From contig NZ_JAASQU010000003.1 of NCBI RefSeq assembly GCF_011762005.1, forward strand, positions 186,001 through 250,000: DNA of 64,000 nt, read 5' to 3'. The first letter of the stretch is position 1. Each line of letters begins with the position of its first letter. This DNA comes from Qipengyuania flava. GTDB taxonomy: Bacteria > Pseudomonadota > Alphaproteobacteria > Sphingomonadales > Sphingomonadaceae. The position numbers and the translations under genes are program-made. This document shows, in pieces, positions 44,786 through 52,626 of the stretch. The notes beneath the pieces are model-generated. The model had not been told where the DNA came from and made no database searches. It saw nothing but the letters and a program-made list of their open reading frames with translations.

Positions 44786-45340
44786 TCAGGCCGCGCTCCG
44801 TCCGTTACGCGCGCGGGTGAAATCGACCACCTCGCCGCGGTCGGGCGTTTCACCCGCTTCGGCGAAGGTGCCGTCGGCGCGGACCCCAAGCTTGCTGCGA
44901 TCGACGAGGTAGAGATCGGCAGGCCCGAGGATGCGGCCGTCATGACTAAGGATCGAGGTCGGCCCGATCGGCAGGCGATCGCGTTCGTCGACCAGCACCG
45001 GGTTCTCGACCACCTCGGCACCGTACTTTTGCCCCCATTGGCGCAGCGCCACCATTGCGGGCAGCAGGTCGAGACCCTTGTCGGTCAGCCGGTATTCGAT
45101 CTTTCGCTTGTCCTCGGCGCAGGGGTCGCGCTTGAGGATGCCGTTCTCGACCAGCTTGGCGAGGCGATTGGACAGGATGTTGCGCGCAATGCCCAGTTCG
45201 CTGAGAAACTCCTCGAAATGGTGCAGGCCGTTGAAGCTCGCGCGCAGGATCATGAACGACCATCGTTCCCCCATAACCTCGAGCGCCTGCGGCAGGCCGC
45301 ATTCGGTCAGTTCACGGAGCGGTTCGCGGATGTCACCCAT
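44786..45340 (-). CDS. HxlR-family transcriptional regulator
   Basis: A 184-residue regulator with the HxlR/MarR-like winged helix: GLPQALEVMGERWSFMILRA (residues 15-34), then HHFEEFLSELGIARNILSNRLAKLVENGIL with the recognition helix. The C-terminal part is an extra domain of about 80 residues, longer than in simple HxlR proteins, and may sense a ligand. It is divergent from the CC_3452 gene across a region with repeated GGTTGC/GCAACC boxes, probably its own operators. The signal sensed is unknown. Confidence 0.88.
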   Translation of the reverse strand: MGDIREPLRELTECGLPQALEVMGERWSFMILRASFNGLHHFEEFLSELGIARNILSNRLAKLVENGILKRDPCAEDKRKIEYRLTDKGLDLLPAMVALRQWGQKYGAEVVENPVLVDERDRLPIGPTSILSHDGRILGPADLYLVDRSKLGVRADGTFAEAGETPDRGEVVDFTRARNGRSAA

Positions 45341-45360
45341 AATTTCAGTCCTTTTCCTGC

Positions 45361-45459
45361 AACCTATCTAGCGCATTTCCGGATTTTGCCAAATGCAATG
45401 CGAAAATGGGTTGCGAGCCAAAACCTATAGCGTTAAGGGGCGCGCAGGCAATGGGTTGC
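45361..45459. promoter_or_regulatory. Tandem repeated boxes upstream of the HxlR gene
   Basis: AATGGGTTGC occurs at 45405-45414 and again at 45450-45459. AACCTAT followed by AGCG occurs at 45361 and again near 45422. GCAACC (45358-45363 region) is the complement of GGTTGC. The blocks recur about 45 to 60 bases apart between the divergent HxlR and CC_3452 genes. A candidate operator array; binding is inferred. Confidence 0.5.
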
Positions 45460-45494
45460 TATTTGAAACTCAATTGCAAGGAACTCAATTCTGG

Positions 45495-45509
45495 TTGCGT
45501 AAAACGCAA
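45495..45509. promoter_or_regulatory. Inverted repeat before the CC_3452-family gene
   Basis: TTGCGT and ACGCAA around AAA form a perfect 6+3+6 palindrome, ending 17 bases before the start ATG. It contains the same TTGC core as the boxes nearer to the HxlR gene. A candidate operator. Confidence 0.45.
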
Positions 45510-45526
45510 TAAACAAGGATCCCCCC

Positions 45527-45850
45527 ATGACCTCCTTTCTCCCCCGCTTCGCCACGCTCGGCGCGATCGCCGCTGCGGCTTCGCTGTCCTTCGCCCCTGC
45601 TTCGGCCGACGCGCGCGCCAACGGTTTCTATTACACCGTCGAACTCGCCCAGCCGGTCGCCGAGAAGACCGTAACGGTCGCCGGTGGCGTTGCATGGGCC
45701 TGCAAGGGCACGACCTGCGTCGCCCGCAAGGGCAGCTCGCGCCCGCTGCGCCTGTGCCGCCAGCTGCAGCGCGAACATGGCGAGATCGTCGCCTTCACCG
45801 CCGACGAGAAGACGCTCGACGCCGACAAGCTGGCGCAGTGCAACGGCTGA
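45527..45850 (+). CDS. CC_3452 family small exported protein
   Basis: A 107-residue protein with a signal peptide (1-28, ending PASADARA) and a small domain with a cysteine pair (WACKGTTCVA) and a later pair of cysteines (LRLC and AQCN). FYYTVELAQPV and SSRPLRLCRQL match the alphaproteobacterial CC_3452 family, whose role is not known. AAGGA precedes the ATG. It stands alone between the divergent HxlR gene and an intrinsic terminator, so it is monocistronic and may be the HxlR target. Confidence 0.8.
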   Translation: MTSFLPRFATLGAIAAAASLSFAPASADARANGFYYTVELAQPVAEKTVTVAGGVAWACKGTTCVARKGSSRPLRLCRQLQREHGEIVAFTADEKTLDADKLAQCNG

Positions 45851-45891
45851 CCCGTTCAATCCCCCACCCCTCTCCACTGGGTGGCTGACTC

Positions 45892-45925
45892 AAGGCTCCG
45901 GCGTTCGTTCGCCGGGGCCTTTTTT
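45892..45925 (+). terminator. Intrinsic terminator after the CC_3452 gene
   Basis: GGCTCCGGCG (45894-45903) pairs with CGCCGGGGCC (45910-45919), one G-U, across 6 bases, followed by six T residues. It lies 41 bases past the stop, and the T run ends where the convergent HAD gene stops. Confidence 0.85.
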
Positions 45926-46533
45926 CATATCAGCTTGCGGTCCGCGAGATCGCTTTCGAGTGCGGCCGCATCGGTGAAATGATGCACATGCCAGCCGCAG
46001 GCCGCCGCGGCGTCCACATTGACGCGATTGTCGTCGATGAAGAGCATCGTCGACGCGCTGCGCCCGAAACGCGCTTCCGCCAACGCGAAAATCGCCGGAT
46101 CCGGCTTGGCCAGCTTCTCCTCGCCCGACACCACGATATCGCGAAACCGATCGAAGATCGACTCGGAAGGGCGGAACCCCGCCCAGAACTCAGCCCCGAA
46201 ATTGGTGATCGCGTAGAGCGGCACGCCGCGCGCATCGAGCCGTTCAACCAGCGCATGGCTGCCCGGCACGGGCCCGGGAATGGTTTCGTTGAACCGCGTC
46301 GCATAGGCGCGAATCTCGGGCTCGAAGTCGGGATAGAGCGCGATCCGTTCGGGCACCATTTCGCCCAGCGTGCGTCCGCGGTCGTGCTCGAAGTGCCATT
46401 CCTCGGTCACGACCTCGCCCAGCAGCGTCTCGAGCCGCGCGCGATCATCGACGATCTTCTCGAACAGGTGGCGCAGGTGCCATTGATAGAGCACCCGCCC
46501 GACATCGAACACGACCGCCTCGACCTGCATCAT
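45925..46533 (-). CDS. HAD-superfamily hydrolase (YihX/haloacid-dehalogenase-like)
   Basis: A 202-residue HAD phosphatase-like enzyme. Motif I is VVFDVGRVLYQW, where the second aspartate of the usual DxD is replaced by Gly (D-V-G), as in dehalogenase-like and some YihX-type members. Motif II is AITNF, motif III contains KPDPAIF, and motif IV is FIDDNRVNV. The cap domain lies at about 15-85. The start ATG at 46533 with GGAG upstream is preferred over the next codon. Substrate unknown; a phosphatase of small sugar phosphates is the usual expectation. Confidence 0.87.
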   Translation of the reverse strand: MMQVEAVVFDVGRVLYQWHLRHLFEKIVDDRARLETLLGEVVTEEWHFEHDRGRTLGEMVPERIALYPDFEPEIRAYATRFNETIPGPVPGSHALVERLDARGVPLYAITNFGAEFWAGFRPSESIFDRFRDIVVSGEEKLAKPDPAIFALAEARFGRSASTMLFIDDNRVNVDAAAACGWHVHHFTDAAALESDLADRKLI

Positions 46534-46619
46534 CCCACTCCAAACGCGAACGGCCCGAACTCCCTGAAGGAGCCGGGCCGGTCTGCAAGACAGCCACCCC
46601 TCGCGGGGTGACGCGCCGT

Positions 46620-46745
46620 TTAGCCCTGGCGGGCCTTGAAGCGGCGATTGGTCTTGTTGATGACATAGGTGCGCCCGCGGCGGCGGATGACGCGGCAATC
46701 GCGATGGCGGCCCTTGAGCGACTTGAGGCTGTTGCGGATCTTCAT
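46620..46745 (-). CDS. rpmJ: 50S ribosomal protein L36 (single-cysteine type)
   Basis: A 41-residue basic protein reading [17 protein letters not shown] at the start and [10 protein letters not shown] at the end. Only one cysteine (Cys17) is left of the four zinc ligands of the ordinary L36, so this is the zinc-free (C-) form. It has its own gap on either side and does not belong to a ribosomal operon here. Confidence 0.93.
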   Translation of the reverse strand: MKIRNSLKSLKGRHRDCRVIRRRGRTYVINKTNRRFKARQG

Positions 46746-46899
46746 GATGTCTCTCGTCAAATAAATGCGCGCCGGAAATGGTGTCCCGACGCGCCCAAAT
46801 CAAGCGGCCCGTTAACCGGCAGGGGGGATTCGGTCAAGGAGAGAGTGCGACTTTCGCAGCCGCGTCGGCGACTTCGGTCGTCGGCTTGAACTGTCGCCC

Positions 46900-47283
46900 T
46901 CAGCGACGACGCGCGATCATCGGCCCCAGTGGCTCCCCGCCGAATATATGGACATGCAGATGCGGGACTTCCTGCCCGCCATGCGCACCGACATTGGCCA
47001 TCATCCGGTAACCGGGTTCTACCAGCCCCTTGTCGCGCGCCACCTTGCCCACTGCACGGACGAATCCGGCGATCTCCTCGGCCTCGGCCTTCGCGCTGAA
47101 ATCGTCCCAGCTGACATAGCGGCCCTTGGGGATCACCAGCGTGTGCACTTCCGCCTGCGGATTGATGTCCTCGAAGGCATAGGCCCATTCGTCCTCATAG
47201 ACCTTGGTCGAGGGAATTTCGCCGCGCAGGATCTTGGCGAAGATGTTCTCGTCATCATAGGGCAGCGTGGGATCGATCGGCAT
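46900..47283 (-). CDS. HIT-family (histidine triad) nucleotide-binding protein
   Basis: A 127-residue HINT-type protein. FAKILRGEIPSTKVYEDEWAYAF opens the fold and VPHLHVHIFGG holds the catalytic histidine triad; HINT proteins hydrolyse adenosine phosphoramidates. It starts immediately at the end of hisE with no gap, so it is the last gene of the histidine operon, a common arrangement. Confidence 0.93.
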   Translation of the reverse strand: MPIDPTLPYDDENIFAKILRGEIPSTKVYEDEWAYAFEDINPQAEVHTLVIPKGRYVSWDDFSAKAEAEEIAGFVRAVGKVARDKGLVEPGYRMMANVGAHGGQEVPHLHVHIFGGEPLGPMIARRR

Positions 47284-47598
47284 TCAGGCGCTCCGGCTGG
47301 CTTTTTCCTCGATGCCCGAGCGGCCTTCGCGGCGGTCGAGCTCGGCAAGGACAGCGGCAAGGGGAATGTCGCGCGCCTGCAGCGCCACGACAAGATGGAA
47401 CAGGATATCGGCCGCTTCACCGACCAGTTCATCGCGGCTGCCTGAAAGCGTGGCCACGGCAGCCTCGACCCCTTCCTCGCCCAGCTTGCGCGCGATTTGC
47501 GGCAGGCCCTTGGCATGCAGGCTGGCGACATAGCTTTGCGAAGGGTCCGCGGTGCGGCGCTCGGCGACGGTCCGTTCGAGGCGGGAGAGCGTATCCAT
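47284..47598 (-). CDS. hisE: Phosphoribosyl-ATP pyrophosphatase
   Basis: Removes pyrophosphate from phosphoribosyl-ATP, step 2 of histidine synthesis. It is a 104-residue all-helical MazG-like protein with RKLGEEGVEAAVA and DELVGEAADILFHLVVAL, which supply the metal-binding glutamates and aspartate. It stands alone, not fused to HisI. It begins 39 bases after the small gene at 47638-47793 and abuts the HIT gene. Confidence 0.94.
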   Translation of the reverse strand: MDTLSRLERTVAERRTADPSQSYVASLHAKGLPQIARKLGEEGVEAAVATLSGSRDELVGEAADILFHLVVALQARDIPLAAVLAELDRREGRSGIEEKASRSA

Positions 47599-47637
47599 GC
47601 CGCGCGCTATGCACGGCGCGGGGTCGCAGCGTCAATC

Positions 47638-47793
47638 TCAGTTGCGACCGAGCAGGAAACGCCCCACGACCACACCCGCGATCCCAATCGCGACCAGCGT
47701 GATCGCGCTGGGTTCGGCGAGCCGCGCGGACAGGCCGAGCGGGCCGGCCGCGTCCGCGAATTGCGCGGCCATGGAAATCATCTGGCTGGACAT
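47638..47793 (-). CDS. 51-residue membrane protein with PEP-CTERM-like tail, unknown
   Basis: Too short to be found by length alone. It reads MSSQMISMAAQFADAAG at the start and ends with an EPS tripeptide (residues 27-29), a hydrophobic helix (31-45, ITLVAIGIAGVVVGR) and a basic tail. Tripeptide, helix and basic end resemble a PEP-CTERM sorting tail, but there is no signal peptide and the protein is very short. It lies between hisF and hisE on the same strand. No strong ribosome binding site is seen. Treat as a plausible small gene, not a sorted protein. Confidence 0.5.
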   Translation of the reverse strand: MSSQMISMAAQFADAAGPLGLSARLAEPSAITLVAIGIAGVVVGRFLLGRN

Positions 47794-47795
47794 GC

Positions 47796-47809
47796 GTGAT
47801 CTATATCAA
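47796..47809. promoter_or_regulatory. FNR/FixK-like box beside the small his-operon gene
   Basis: GTGATctatATCAA on the plus strand, or TTGAT-N4-ATCAC on the minus strand, matches 9 of the 10 fixed bases of the FNR-type consensus TTGAT-N4-ATCAA. It ends 3 bases from the ATG of the 51-residue gene, in an AT-rich patch. A chance match is possible. Confidence 0.35.
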
Positions 47810-47862
47810 ATGTTATTTTACGGGAGGTGAACGGTGGCTGGCCAGCGGCGACCCGAGCCGGC

Positions 47863-48633
47863 TCAGCCGCGTGCGGGTAGCCCCGCTGCGCGCAGGGCGG
47901 CATGCGCTTCGGCCACCGTGTGATCGCCGAAATGAAAGATCGATGCAGCCAGCACTGCGCTGGCATGGCCGCGGGTTACGCCTTCGACGAGATGGTCGAG
48001 CGTGCCCACCCCGCCGCTGGCAATGACCGGCACGCTGACCGCATCGGCGATCGCGCGGGTCAGCTCGACATCGTAACCGTTCTTGGTGCCGTCGCCATCC
48101 ATCGAGGTGACGAGCAATTCGCCCGCCCCAAGCTCGGCCAGCCGGATCGCGTGTTCGACCGCGTCGATCCCGGTCGGCTTGCGCCCGCCATGCGTGTAGA
48201 TTTCCCAGCCGCGGACATCGCCGCTGGTCGAAGCGCGCGCATCGACGCTGGCGACGACACACTGGCTGCCGAATTTCTCGGCGATCTCGCGCACCAGTTC
48301 GGGGCGCGTTACCGCAGCAGAATTGACCGCCACCTTGTCGGCTCCCGCAAGCAGCAGGGCGCGCGCATCCTCGACGCTGCGTACCCCGCCGCCAACGGTC
48401 AGCGGCATGAAACAGACCTCGGCGGTGCGCCTGACCATATCGAGCAGCGTTCCGCGGCCCTCGTGGCTGGCCGAGATGTCGAGAAAGCAAAGCTCGTCCG
48501 CGCCCGCCGCGTCATAGGCCTGCGCCTGTTCGACCGGGTCGCCGGCATCCTTCAGATCGACGAAATTGACGCCCTTGACCACGCGCCCGTCGCGCACGTC
48601 GAGGCAGGGGATGACGCGAATGCGGACGGTCAT
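47863..48633 (-). CDS. hisF: Imidazole glycerol phosphate synthase, cyclase subunit
   Basis: A TIM barrel that joins ammonia from HisH with PRFAR to give imidazole glycerol phosphate and AICAR. It has 256 residues. The catalytic Asp12 is in [10 protein letters not shown], the second acid is in [13 protein letters not shown], and phosphate loops VGGGVRS and ASGGVGT are visible. The ATG at 48633 overlaps the stop of the 81-residue gene by 4 bases (ATGA). Confidence 0.95.
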   Translation of the reverse strand: MTVRIRVIPCLDVRDGRVVKGVNFVDLKDAGDPVEQAQAYDAAGADELCFLDISASHEGRGTLLDMVRRTAEVCFMPLTVGGGVRSVEDARALLLAGADKVAVNSAAVTRPELVREIAEKFGSQCVVASVDARASTSGDVRGWEIYTHGGRKPTGIDAVEHAIRLAELGAGELLVTSMDGDGTKNGYDVELTRAIADAVSVPVIASGGVGTLDHLVEGVTRGHASAVLAASIFHFGDHTVAEAHAALRAAGLPARG

Positions 48634-48875
48634 GATGTTGTCGACCAAGATACGTAGATGACAGGCAGCACTGCAGCACATCCAATTATGATCGGATCGG
48701 AGCCCACCCTGATCGGACCCAACTTGCAAGCTACCGCAACGATCGCTGTAAGTGAAACGAACAGCACGAGGAATTCGATCACAGACAGCAGTATGATCTC
48801 GCCGCTGGAACCAAAGGCTACGCCCGCGCCTACTGCGACAAGACAGCCGATCGCAACGACTACAAGGCGTTTCAT
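48630..48875 (-). CDS. 81-residue membrane protein inserted between hisA and hisF, unknown
   Basis: A very hydrophobic protein with about three membrane segments (3-22, 27-48 and 60-76) and no recognised domain. Its ATG (48875) overlaps the hisA stop by 4 bases and its TGA overlaps the hisF start by 4 bases (ATGA at both ends), so it is exactly fitted into the operon and is most likely real. Its GC content is noticeably lower than that of hisA and hisF. Nothing in the histidine pathway calls for a membrane protein. Possibly acquired. Confidence 0.6.
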   Translation of the reverse strand: MKRLVVVAIGCLVAVGAGVAFGSSGEIILLSVIEFLVLFVSLTAIVAVACKLGPIRVGSDPIIIGCAAVLPVIYVSWSTTS

Positions 48876-49600
48876 ACGCCCCCCGCCACACGCAGCGCTG
48901 CAGTGAGGTCGAGCCGCCCGTCATAGAGCGCCCGGCCGGTGATGACGCCCTCGATCCCGTCGCCCGCGAACTGCATCAGCGTGTCGATGTCGATCAGGCC
49001 CTTCACCCCGCCGCTGGCAATTACCGGGATATCGACCTGTCGCGCCAGGCCCACGGTGGCATCGATGTTGACGCCCTTGAGCAAGCCGTCGCGACCGATG
49101 TCGGTAAACAGCAGGCTGGCGACGCCGGCATCCTCGAAGCGGCGCGCCATGTCGACGATCGACACGTCGGAAACCTCGGCCCAGCCATCGGTCGCGACCA
49201 TGCCGTCGCGCGCATCGACCGCCACGACGATACGGCTCGCATGCGCGCGCGCCATGTCCTTGACGAATTGCGGGTCCTTGAGCGCGGCGGTACCGATCAC
49301 GATGCGTTCGACCCCCGCTTCGAGCCAGCCCTCGACATCAACGGGCGTACGGATCCCGCCGCCCAGCTGGACCTTGCCCGGGAAAGCGGCGACGATACTC
49401 TCGACCGCCTCGCGGTTCTGCGCCGAACCCGCGAAGGAGCCATCGAGATCGACCACATGCAAATGGCTGGCGCCGGCTTCGGCGAACAGCCGTGCCTGCG
49501 CCGCCGGGTCGTCGCCGTAGACGGTGGCGCGATCCATATCGCCCTCGGCAAGGCGCACGACTTCGCCGTTCTTCAGGTCGATGGCGGGAAAGACGATCAT
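48872..49600 (-). CDS. hisA: Phosphoribosylformimino-5-aminoimidazole carboxamide ribotide isomerase
   Basis: TIM-barrel isomerase that opens the ribose ring of ProFAR to PRFAR in histidine synthesis. It has 242 residues. Catalytic Asp8 is in [13 protein letters not shown], the second acid is in [11 protein letters not shown], and LGGGIRTP and ASGGVKG bind phosphates. The ATG at 49600 follows hisH by 34 bases. The end overlaps the small membrane gene by 4 bases. Confidence 0.95.
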   Translation of the reverse strand: MIVFPAIDLKNGEVVRLAEGDMDRATVYGDDPAAQARLFAEAGASHLHVVDLDGSFAGSAQNREAVESIVAAFPGKVQLGGGIRTPVDVEGWLEAGVERIVIGTAALKDPQFVKDMARAHASRIVVAVDARDGMVATDGWAEVSDVSIVDMARRFEDAGVASLLFTDIGRDGLLKGVNIDATVGLARQVDIPVIASGGVKGLIDIDTLMQFAGDGIEGVITGRALYDGRLDLTAALRVAGGV

Positions 49601-49634
49601 GAGCGGAGTTCCGGATAGGGGAGCATGGATGCGG

Positions 49635-50261
49635 TCACGGCTTCCATTCGAGGAAACGCGACAAGAGATCGAGCCCGTAGGCTTGGCTTTTCTCGGGATG
49701 GAACTGCACGCCAAGGAAATTGTCGCGCCCGATGGCAGCGACCAGCCCGCCGCCGTGATCGGTCATGGCGAGCACGTCTTCGTGGTGGCGCAGCTTGAAA
49801 TGGTAGGAGTGGAGGAAATAGGCCTCGCCGCCGACCAGCACGTCATGGCCATGCGCGTGCGGCAACGGCGCAACGTCGTTCCACCCCATATGCGGCACCT
49901 TGACGCTGGTATCGGTGGGTTCGATCAGCCGCACTGTCCCGTCGATCCATCCCAGACCGGGTGTTTCGCCATGTTCGAGCCCGCGCGTCGCGAGCAATTG
50001 CATGCCGACGCAGATACCGAGGAAAGGGGCGCCGCCGACGAAAACGCGTTCGTGCATCGCCTCGATCACGCCCGTTTCCGCGCGCAGCCCTTCTGCGCAG
50101 GCGCGAAACGAGCCGACGCCCGGCAGCACGATGCGGTCCGCCGCGCGCAAGACGTCGGGATCGGCGGTTACGGTGACGTTCGCCCCGACCCTGCGCAACG
50201 CATTCTCGACCGAATGGAGATTGCCGGCCCCGTAATCGACCAGGGCGACCACTTCAGCCAC
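49635..50261 (-). CDS. hisH: Imidazole glycerol phosphate synthase, glutaminase subunit
   Basis: Class I glutamine amidotransferase that feeds ammonia to HisF. It has 208 residues. The nucleophile Cys84 is in GICVGMQLL and the His/Glu pair is in GVQFHPEKS. The start is a GTG at 50261, which overlaps the hisB end by 8 bases; the N terminus [14 protein letters not shown] then fits the family exactly. Confidence 0.95.
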   Translation of the reverse strand: MAEVVALVDYGAGNLHSVENALRRVGANVTVTADPDVLRAADRIVLPGVGSFRACAEGLRAETGVIEAMHERVFVGGAPFLGICVGMQLLATRGLEHGETPGLGWIDGTVRLIEPTDTSVKVPHMGWNDVAPLPHAHGHDVLVGGEAYFLHSYHFKLRHHEDVLAMTDHGGGLVAAIGRDNFLGVQFHPEKSQAYGLDLLSRFLEWKP

Positions 50262-50847
50262 CGAGCTGCCCCTTGGTGCTGGGAATCGCCCCGCCCTTGC
50301 GCGGATCCACTTCCACCGCAGCGCGCATCGCCCGGGCGAAGCCCTTGTAGATCGCTTCGCAGATATGGTGATTGTTGGTCCCGTAGAGCAGCTCGACATG
50401 CAGCGTCAGCCCGCAGGTCTGTGCGACCGAATGGAACCAGTGCTCGATCAGCTCGGTGTCCCATTCGCCGAGCTTTTCCTGGCTGAAGCCGGCTTTCCAG
50501 ACGAAATAGGGCCGGCCCGAGATATCGAGCGCGACGCGGGCGAGCGTTTCATCCATCGGCGAATAGGCGCTGCCGTAGCGCGCGATCCCGCCCTTGTCGC
50601 CCAGCGCGGCGGAGAGCGCCTGCCCCAGCGCCAGCGCGCTGTCTTCGGTCGTATGATGCTGGTCGACATGCAGGTCGCCATCGACCTTCATGGTCACGTC
50701 GATCAGCGAATGCTTGGCGAATTGTTCGACCATATGGTCGAGGAAACCGATGCCGGTGGCGACATCGTAGCTGCCGCTCCCGTCGAGATCGACCTCGACC
50801 AGAATCTTGGTTTCCGCAGTGTTTCGTTCGATCCGGCCTGTACGCAT
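50254..50847 (-). CDS. hisB: Imidazoleglycerol-phosphate dehydratase
   Basis: Dehydrates imidazole glycerol phosphate, using two manganese ions. It has 197 residues and is not fused to a phosphatase. [16 protein letters not shown] and [17 protein letters not shown] give the histidine-rich metal sites, and [16 protein letters not shown] the second set. It is the first histidine gene of the operon that runs hisB-hisH-hisA-x-hisF-y-hisE-HIT. The ATG at 50847 fits the family; an earlier one is unlikely. Confidence 0.95.
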   Translation of the reverse strand: MRTGRIERNTAETKILVEVDLDGSGSYDVATGIGFLDHMVEQFAKHSLIDVTMKVDGDLHVDQHHTTEDSALALGQALSAALGDKGGIARYGSAYSPMDETLARVALDISGRPYFVWKAGFSQEKLGEWDTELIEHWFHSVAQTCGLTLHVELLYGTNNHHICEAIYKGFARAMRAAVEVDPRKGGAIPSTKGQLGG

Positions 50848-50960
50848 GCGAGCCGCGCTAGAGCGGCGGAGGACGACGCGCAAGGAATTGCACCTATCGA
50901 CAGGGTAAAGGCGCGCTTAAAGCGCTTGACCCTCGCGACATGCGACGCCACCTAGCGGGC

Positions 50961-51464
50961 ATGAGCGACGATACGCCCGACAGCCTGATCCCCTATGATT
51001 CCATCGTCCAGGAAGCCCTGCGTGCGGTGGTCGGCCGGGTGCTGGGCGAAATCGAGCAGGGCGGCAGCGAACTGCCCGGCGCGCACCATTTCTACATCAC
51101 CTTCAAGACCCATGCCCCGGGTGTCTCGATCCCGGCGAATCTGCGCGAGCGGTTCCCCGACGAGATGACCATCGTGCTGCAGAACAAGTTCTGGAACCTG
51201 AACGTGCGCGAGGATGGCTTTGCCGTCGGCCTGTCGTTCAACCAGGTTCCCGCCGAACTCGACATCCCCTATGCCGCGATCACGCAATTCGTCGATCCGG
51301 CGGTCGATTTCGGGTTGCAGTTCCAGGCCACCGTCGCCGACATGGCGCCGGCTGAGACCGAACATCCCGAAAATGACGGGGCGGAACGGGGCGATGGTCC
51401 GCCCGTTGAAGGCAGTGAAGACGGCTCGAATGTCGTCACGGTCGATTTCGGCCGCAAGAAGTAG
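50961..51464 (+). CDS. sspB: SspB-family ClpXP adaptor
   Basis: A 167-residue adaptor that presents ssrA-tagged proteins to ClpXP. The folded domain (about 1-115) carries HHFYITFKTHAPGV and EMTIVLQNKFWNLNV, typical of the alphaproteobacterial SspB. An acidic, disordered linker then leads to the short C-terminal ClpX-binding end VVTVDFGRKK. The start ATG at 50961 is preferred over an ATG at 50940 on family grounds. It is divergent from hisB. Confidence 0.9.
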   Translation: MSDDTPDSLIPYDSIVQEALRAVVGRVLGEIEQGGSELPGAHHFYITFKTHAPGVSIPANLRERFPDEMTIVLQNKFWNLNVREDGFAVGLSFNQVPAELDIPYAAITQFVDPAVDFGLQFQATVADMAPAETEHPENDGAERGDGPPVEGSEDGSNVVTVDFGRKK

Positions 51465-51499
51465 GGTTCGCTGCGAACCCCAGCCGACGGGGACAGATC

Positions 51500-51916
51500 A
51501 TGGCGAAGCATATCACCGCTTACGGCGCCAAGGCGATCAAGAAGGTTCGCAAGAAAACGCCTGCAAAGACCGAACAGATGCCCGGTCCGACCGAGAACCC
51601 GGCGACCAATCTGATGATGGTCGATGTCGCAATCCGCGCCGGTTCCTATATCGCGCGCCGGTCGCTCGAAAAGGGCATGCTGCGCGGCCGCTATGGCAAG
51701 GACACGGCGCGCGAGATCGTCCAGAACAAGACGCTGGGCCAGACGCTGGTCAGCTTCGGACTGGCCAAGCTGGCGACCAAAAACCTGCCCGGCGCGCTGC
51801 TGGTTGGCGGCGGCGCGGTGGTCAAGTCGCTCTACGACCGGCGGCGCAGCCGGCTGGCGCAGCGCCGTGAGGGCGATCGCGACCTGATCGAACAGGCGCA
51901 TCGCGGCGACGACTGA
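51500..51916 (+). CDS. Conserved hypothetical protein
   Basis: A 138-residue protein, not recognised. It is basic at the start (YGAKAIKKVRKKTPAK), with a conserved-looking middle (ADVAIRAGSYIARRSLEKGMLRGRYG in part) and a moderately hydrophobic helix (NLPGALLVGGGAVVKSLYD) near residues 95-113, then a charged end. It may attach to the membrane by that helix. It lies between sspB and gmk on the same strand with gaps of 35 and 37 bases, so it is probably read with them. No function is suggested. Confidence 0.65.
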   Translation: MAKHITAYGAKAIKKVRKKTPAKTEQMPGPTENPATNLMMVDVAIRAGSYIARRSLEKGMLRGRYGKDTAREIVQNKTLGQTLVSFGLAKLATKNLPGALLVGGGAVVKSLYDRRRSRLAQRREGDRDLIEQAHRGDD

Positions 51917-51953
51917 ACTTGATTTGTCCGCGCGCCCTGCTTCATAGGCGCGC

Positions 51954-52601
51954 ATGGCCGAATCCCAGACCTCATCCTCCACGCTTGCCCGTCGCGGGCT
52001 GATGTTCATCCTGTCCTCTCCCAGTGGAGCGGGCAAGACGACGATCTCGCGCATGCTGCTGGGCGCCGACGACGAGATCAAGCTGTCGGTCAGCGTGACC
52101 ACGCGCCCGCCCCGTCCGGGCGAGGTCGACGGGGTGCACTATTATTTCGTCGACGAGGACGAGTTCGACCGCATGGTCGAAGAAGACGATTTCTACGAAT
52201 GGGCGCATGTCTTCGGCCATCGTTACGGCACCCCCAAGGGGCGGATCCGCAACGCGTTGAAGGAAGGGCAGGATTTCCTGTTCGACATCGACTGGCAGGG
52301 CACGCAGCAGCTGTTCCAGAAGGACCAGCAGGACGTGGTGCGCGTGTTCATCCTGCCGCCCAGCATCGCCGAGCTCGAACGGCGCCTGCGCGGCCGCGAC
52401 ACCGACAGCGACGAAGTGATCGACGCGCGGATGGAACGGGCGCGCGCCGAGATCAGCCACTGGGATGCCTATGACTATGTGGTGATCAACGAGGACGTCG
52501 GCGGCTGCTTTGCCAAGGTGCGCGAGATCCTCGACGCCGAACGCATGAAGCGCCAGCGGCAGACCGGCCTCATTCCCTTCGTCCGCGAACTGATGTCCTG
52601 A
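51954..52601 (+). CDS. gmk: Guanylate kinase
   Basis: Phosphorylates GMP to GDP. It has 215 residues. The P-loop SSPSGAGKTT lies at 21-30; SVSVTTRPPRPGEVDGVHYYF holds the GMP-binding residues, and the lid and C-terminal core follow. The start ATG at 51954 gives a short extra N-terminal tail before the fold. Essential nucleotide enzyme; the identity is secure. Confidence 0.96.
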   Translation: MAESQTSSSTLARRGLMFILSSPSGAGKTTISRMLLGADDEIKLSVSVTTRPPRPGEVDGVHYYFVDEDEFDRMVEEDDFYEWAHVFGHRYGTPKGRIRNALKEGQDFLFDIDWQGTQQLFQKDQQDVVRVFILPPSIAELERRLRGRDTDSDEVIDARMERARAEISHWDAYDYVVINEDVGGCFAKVREILDAERMKRQRQTGLIPFVRELMS

Positions 52602-52626
52602 CAGCCGCAACTGGATCTGGATCGCG

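Noticed and set aside
47794-47862. Sigma-70 promoter before the 51-residue gene
   Set aside because: A -10-like TATAGA is present but no -35 match at the right distance, so a promoter was not listed.
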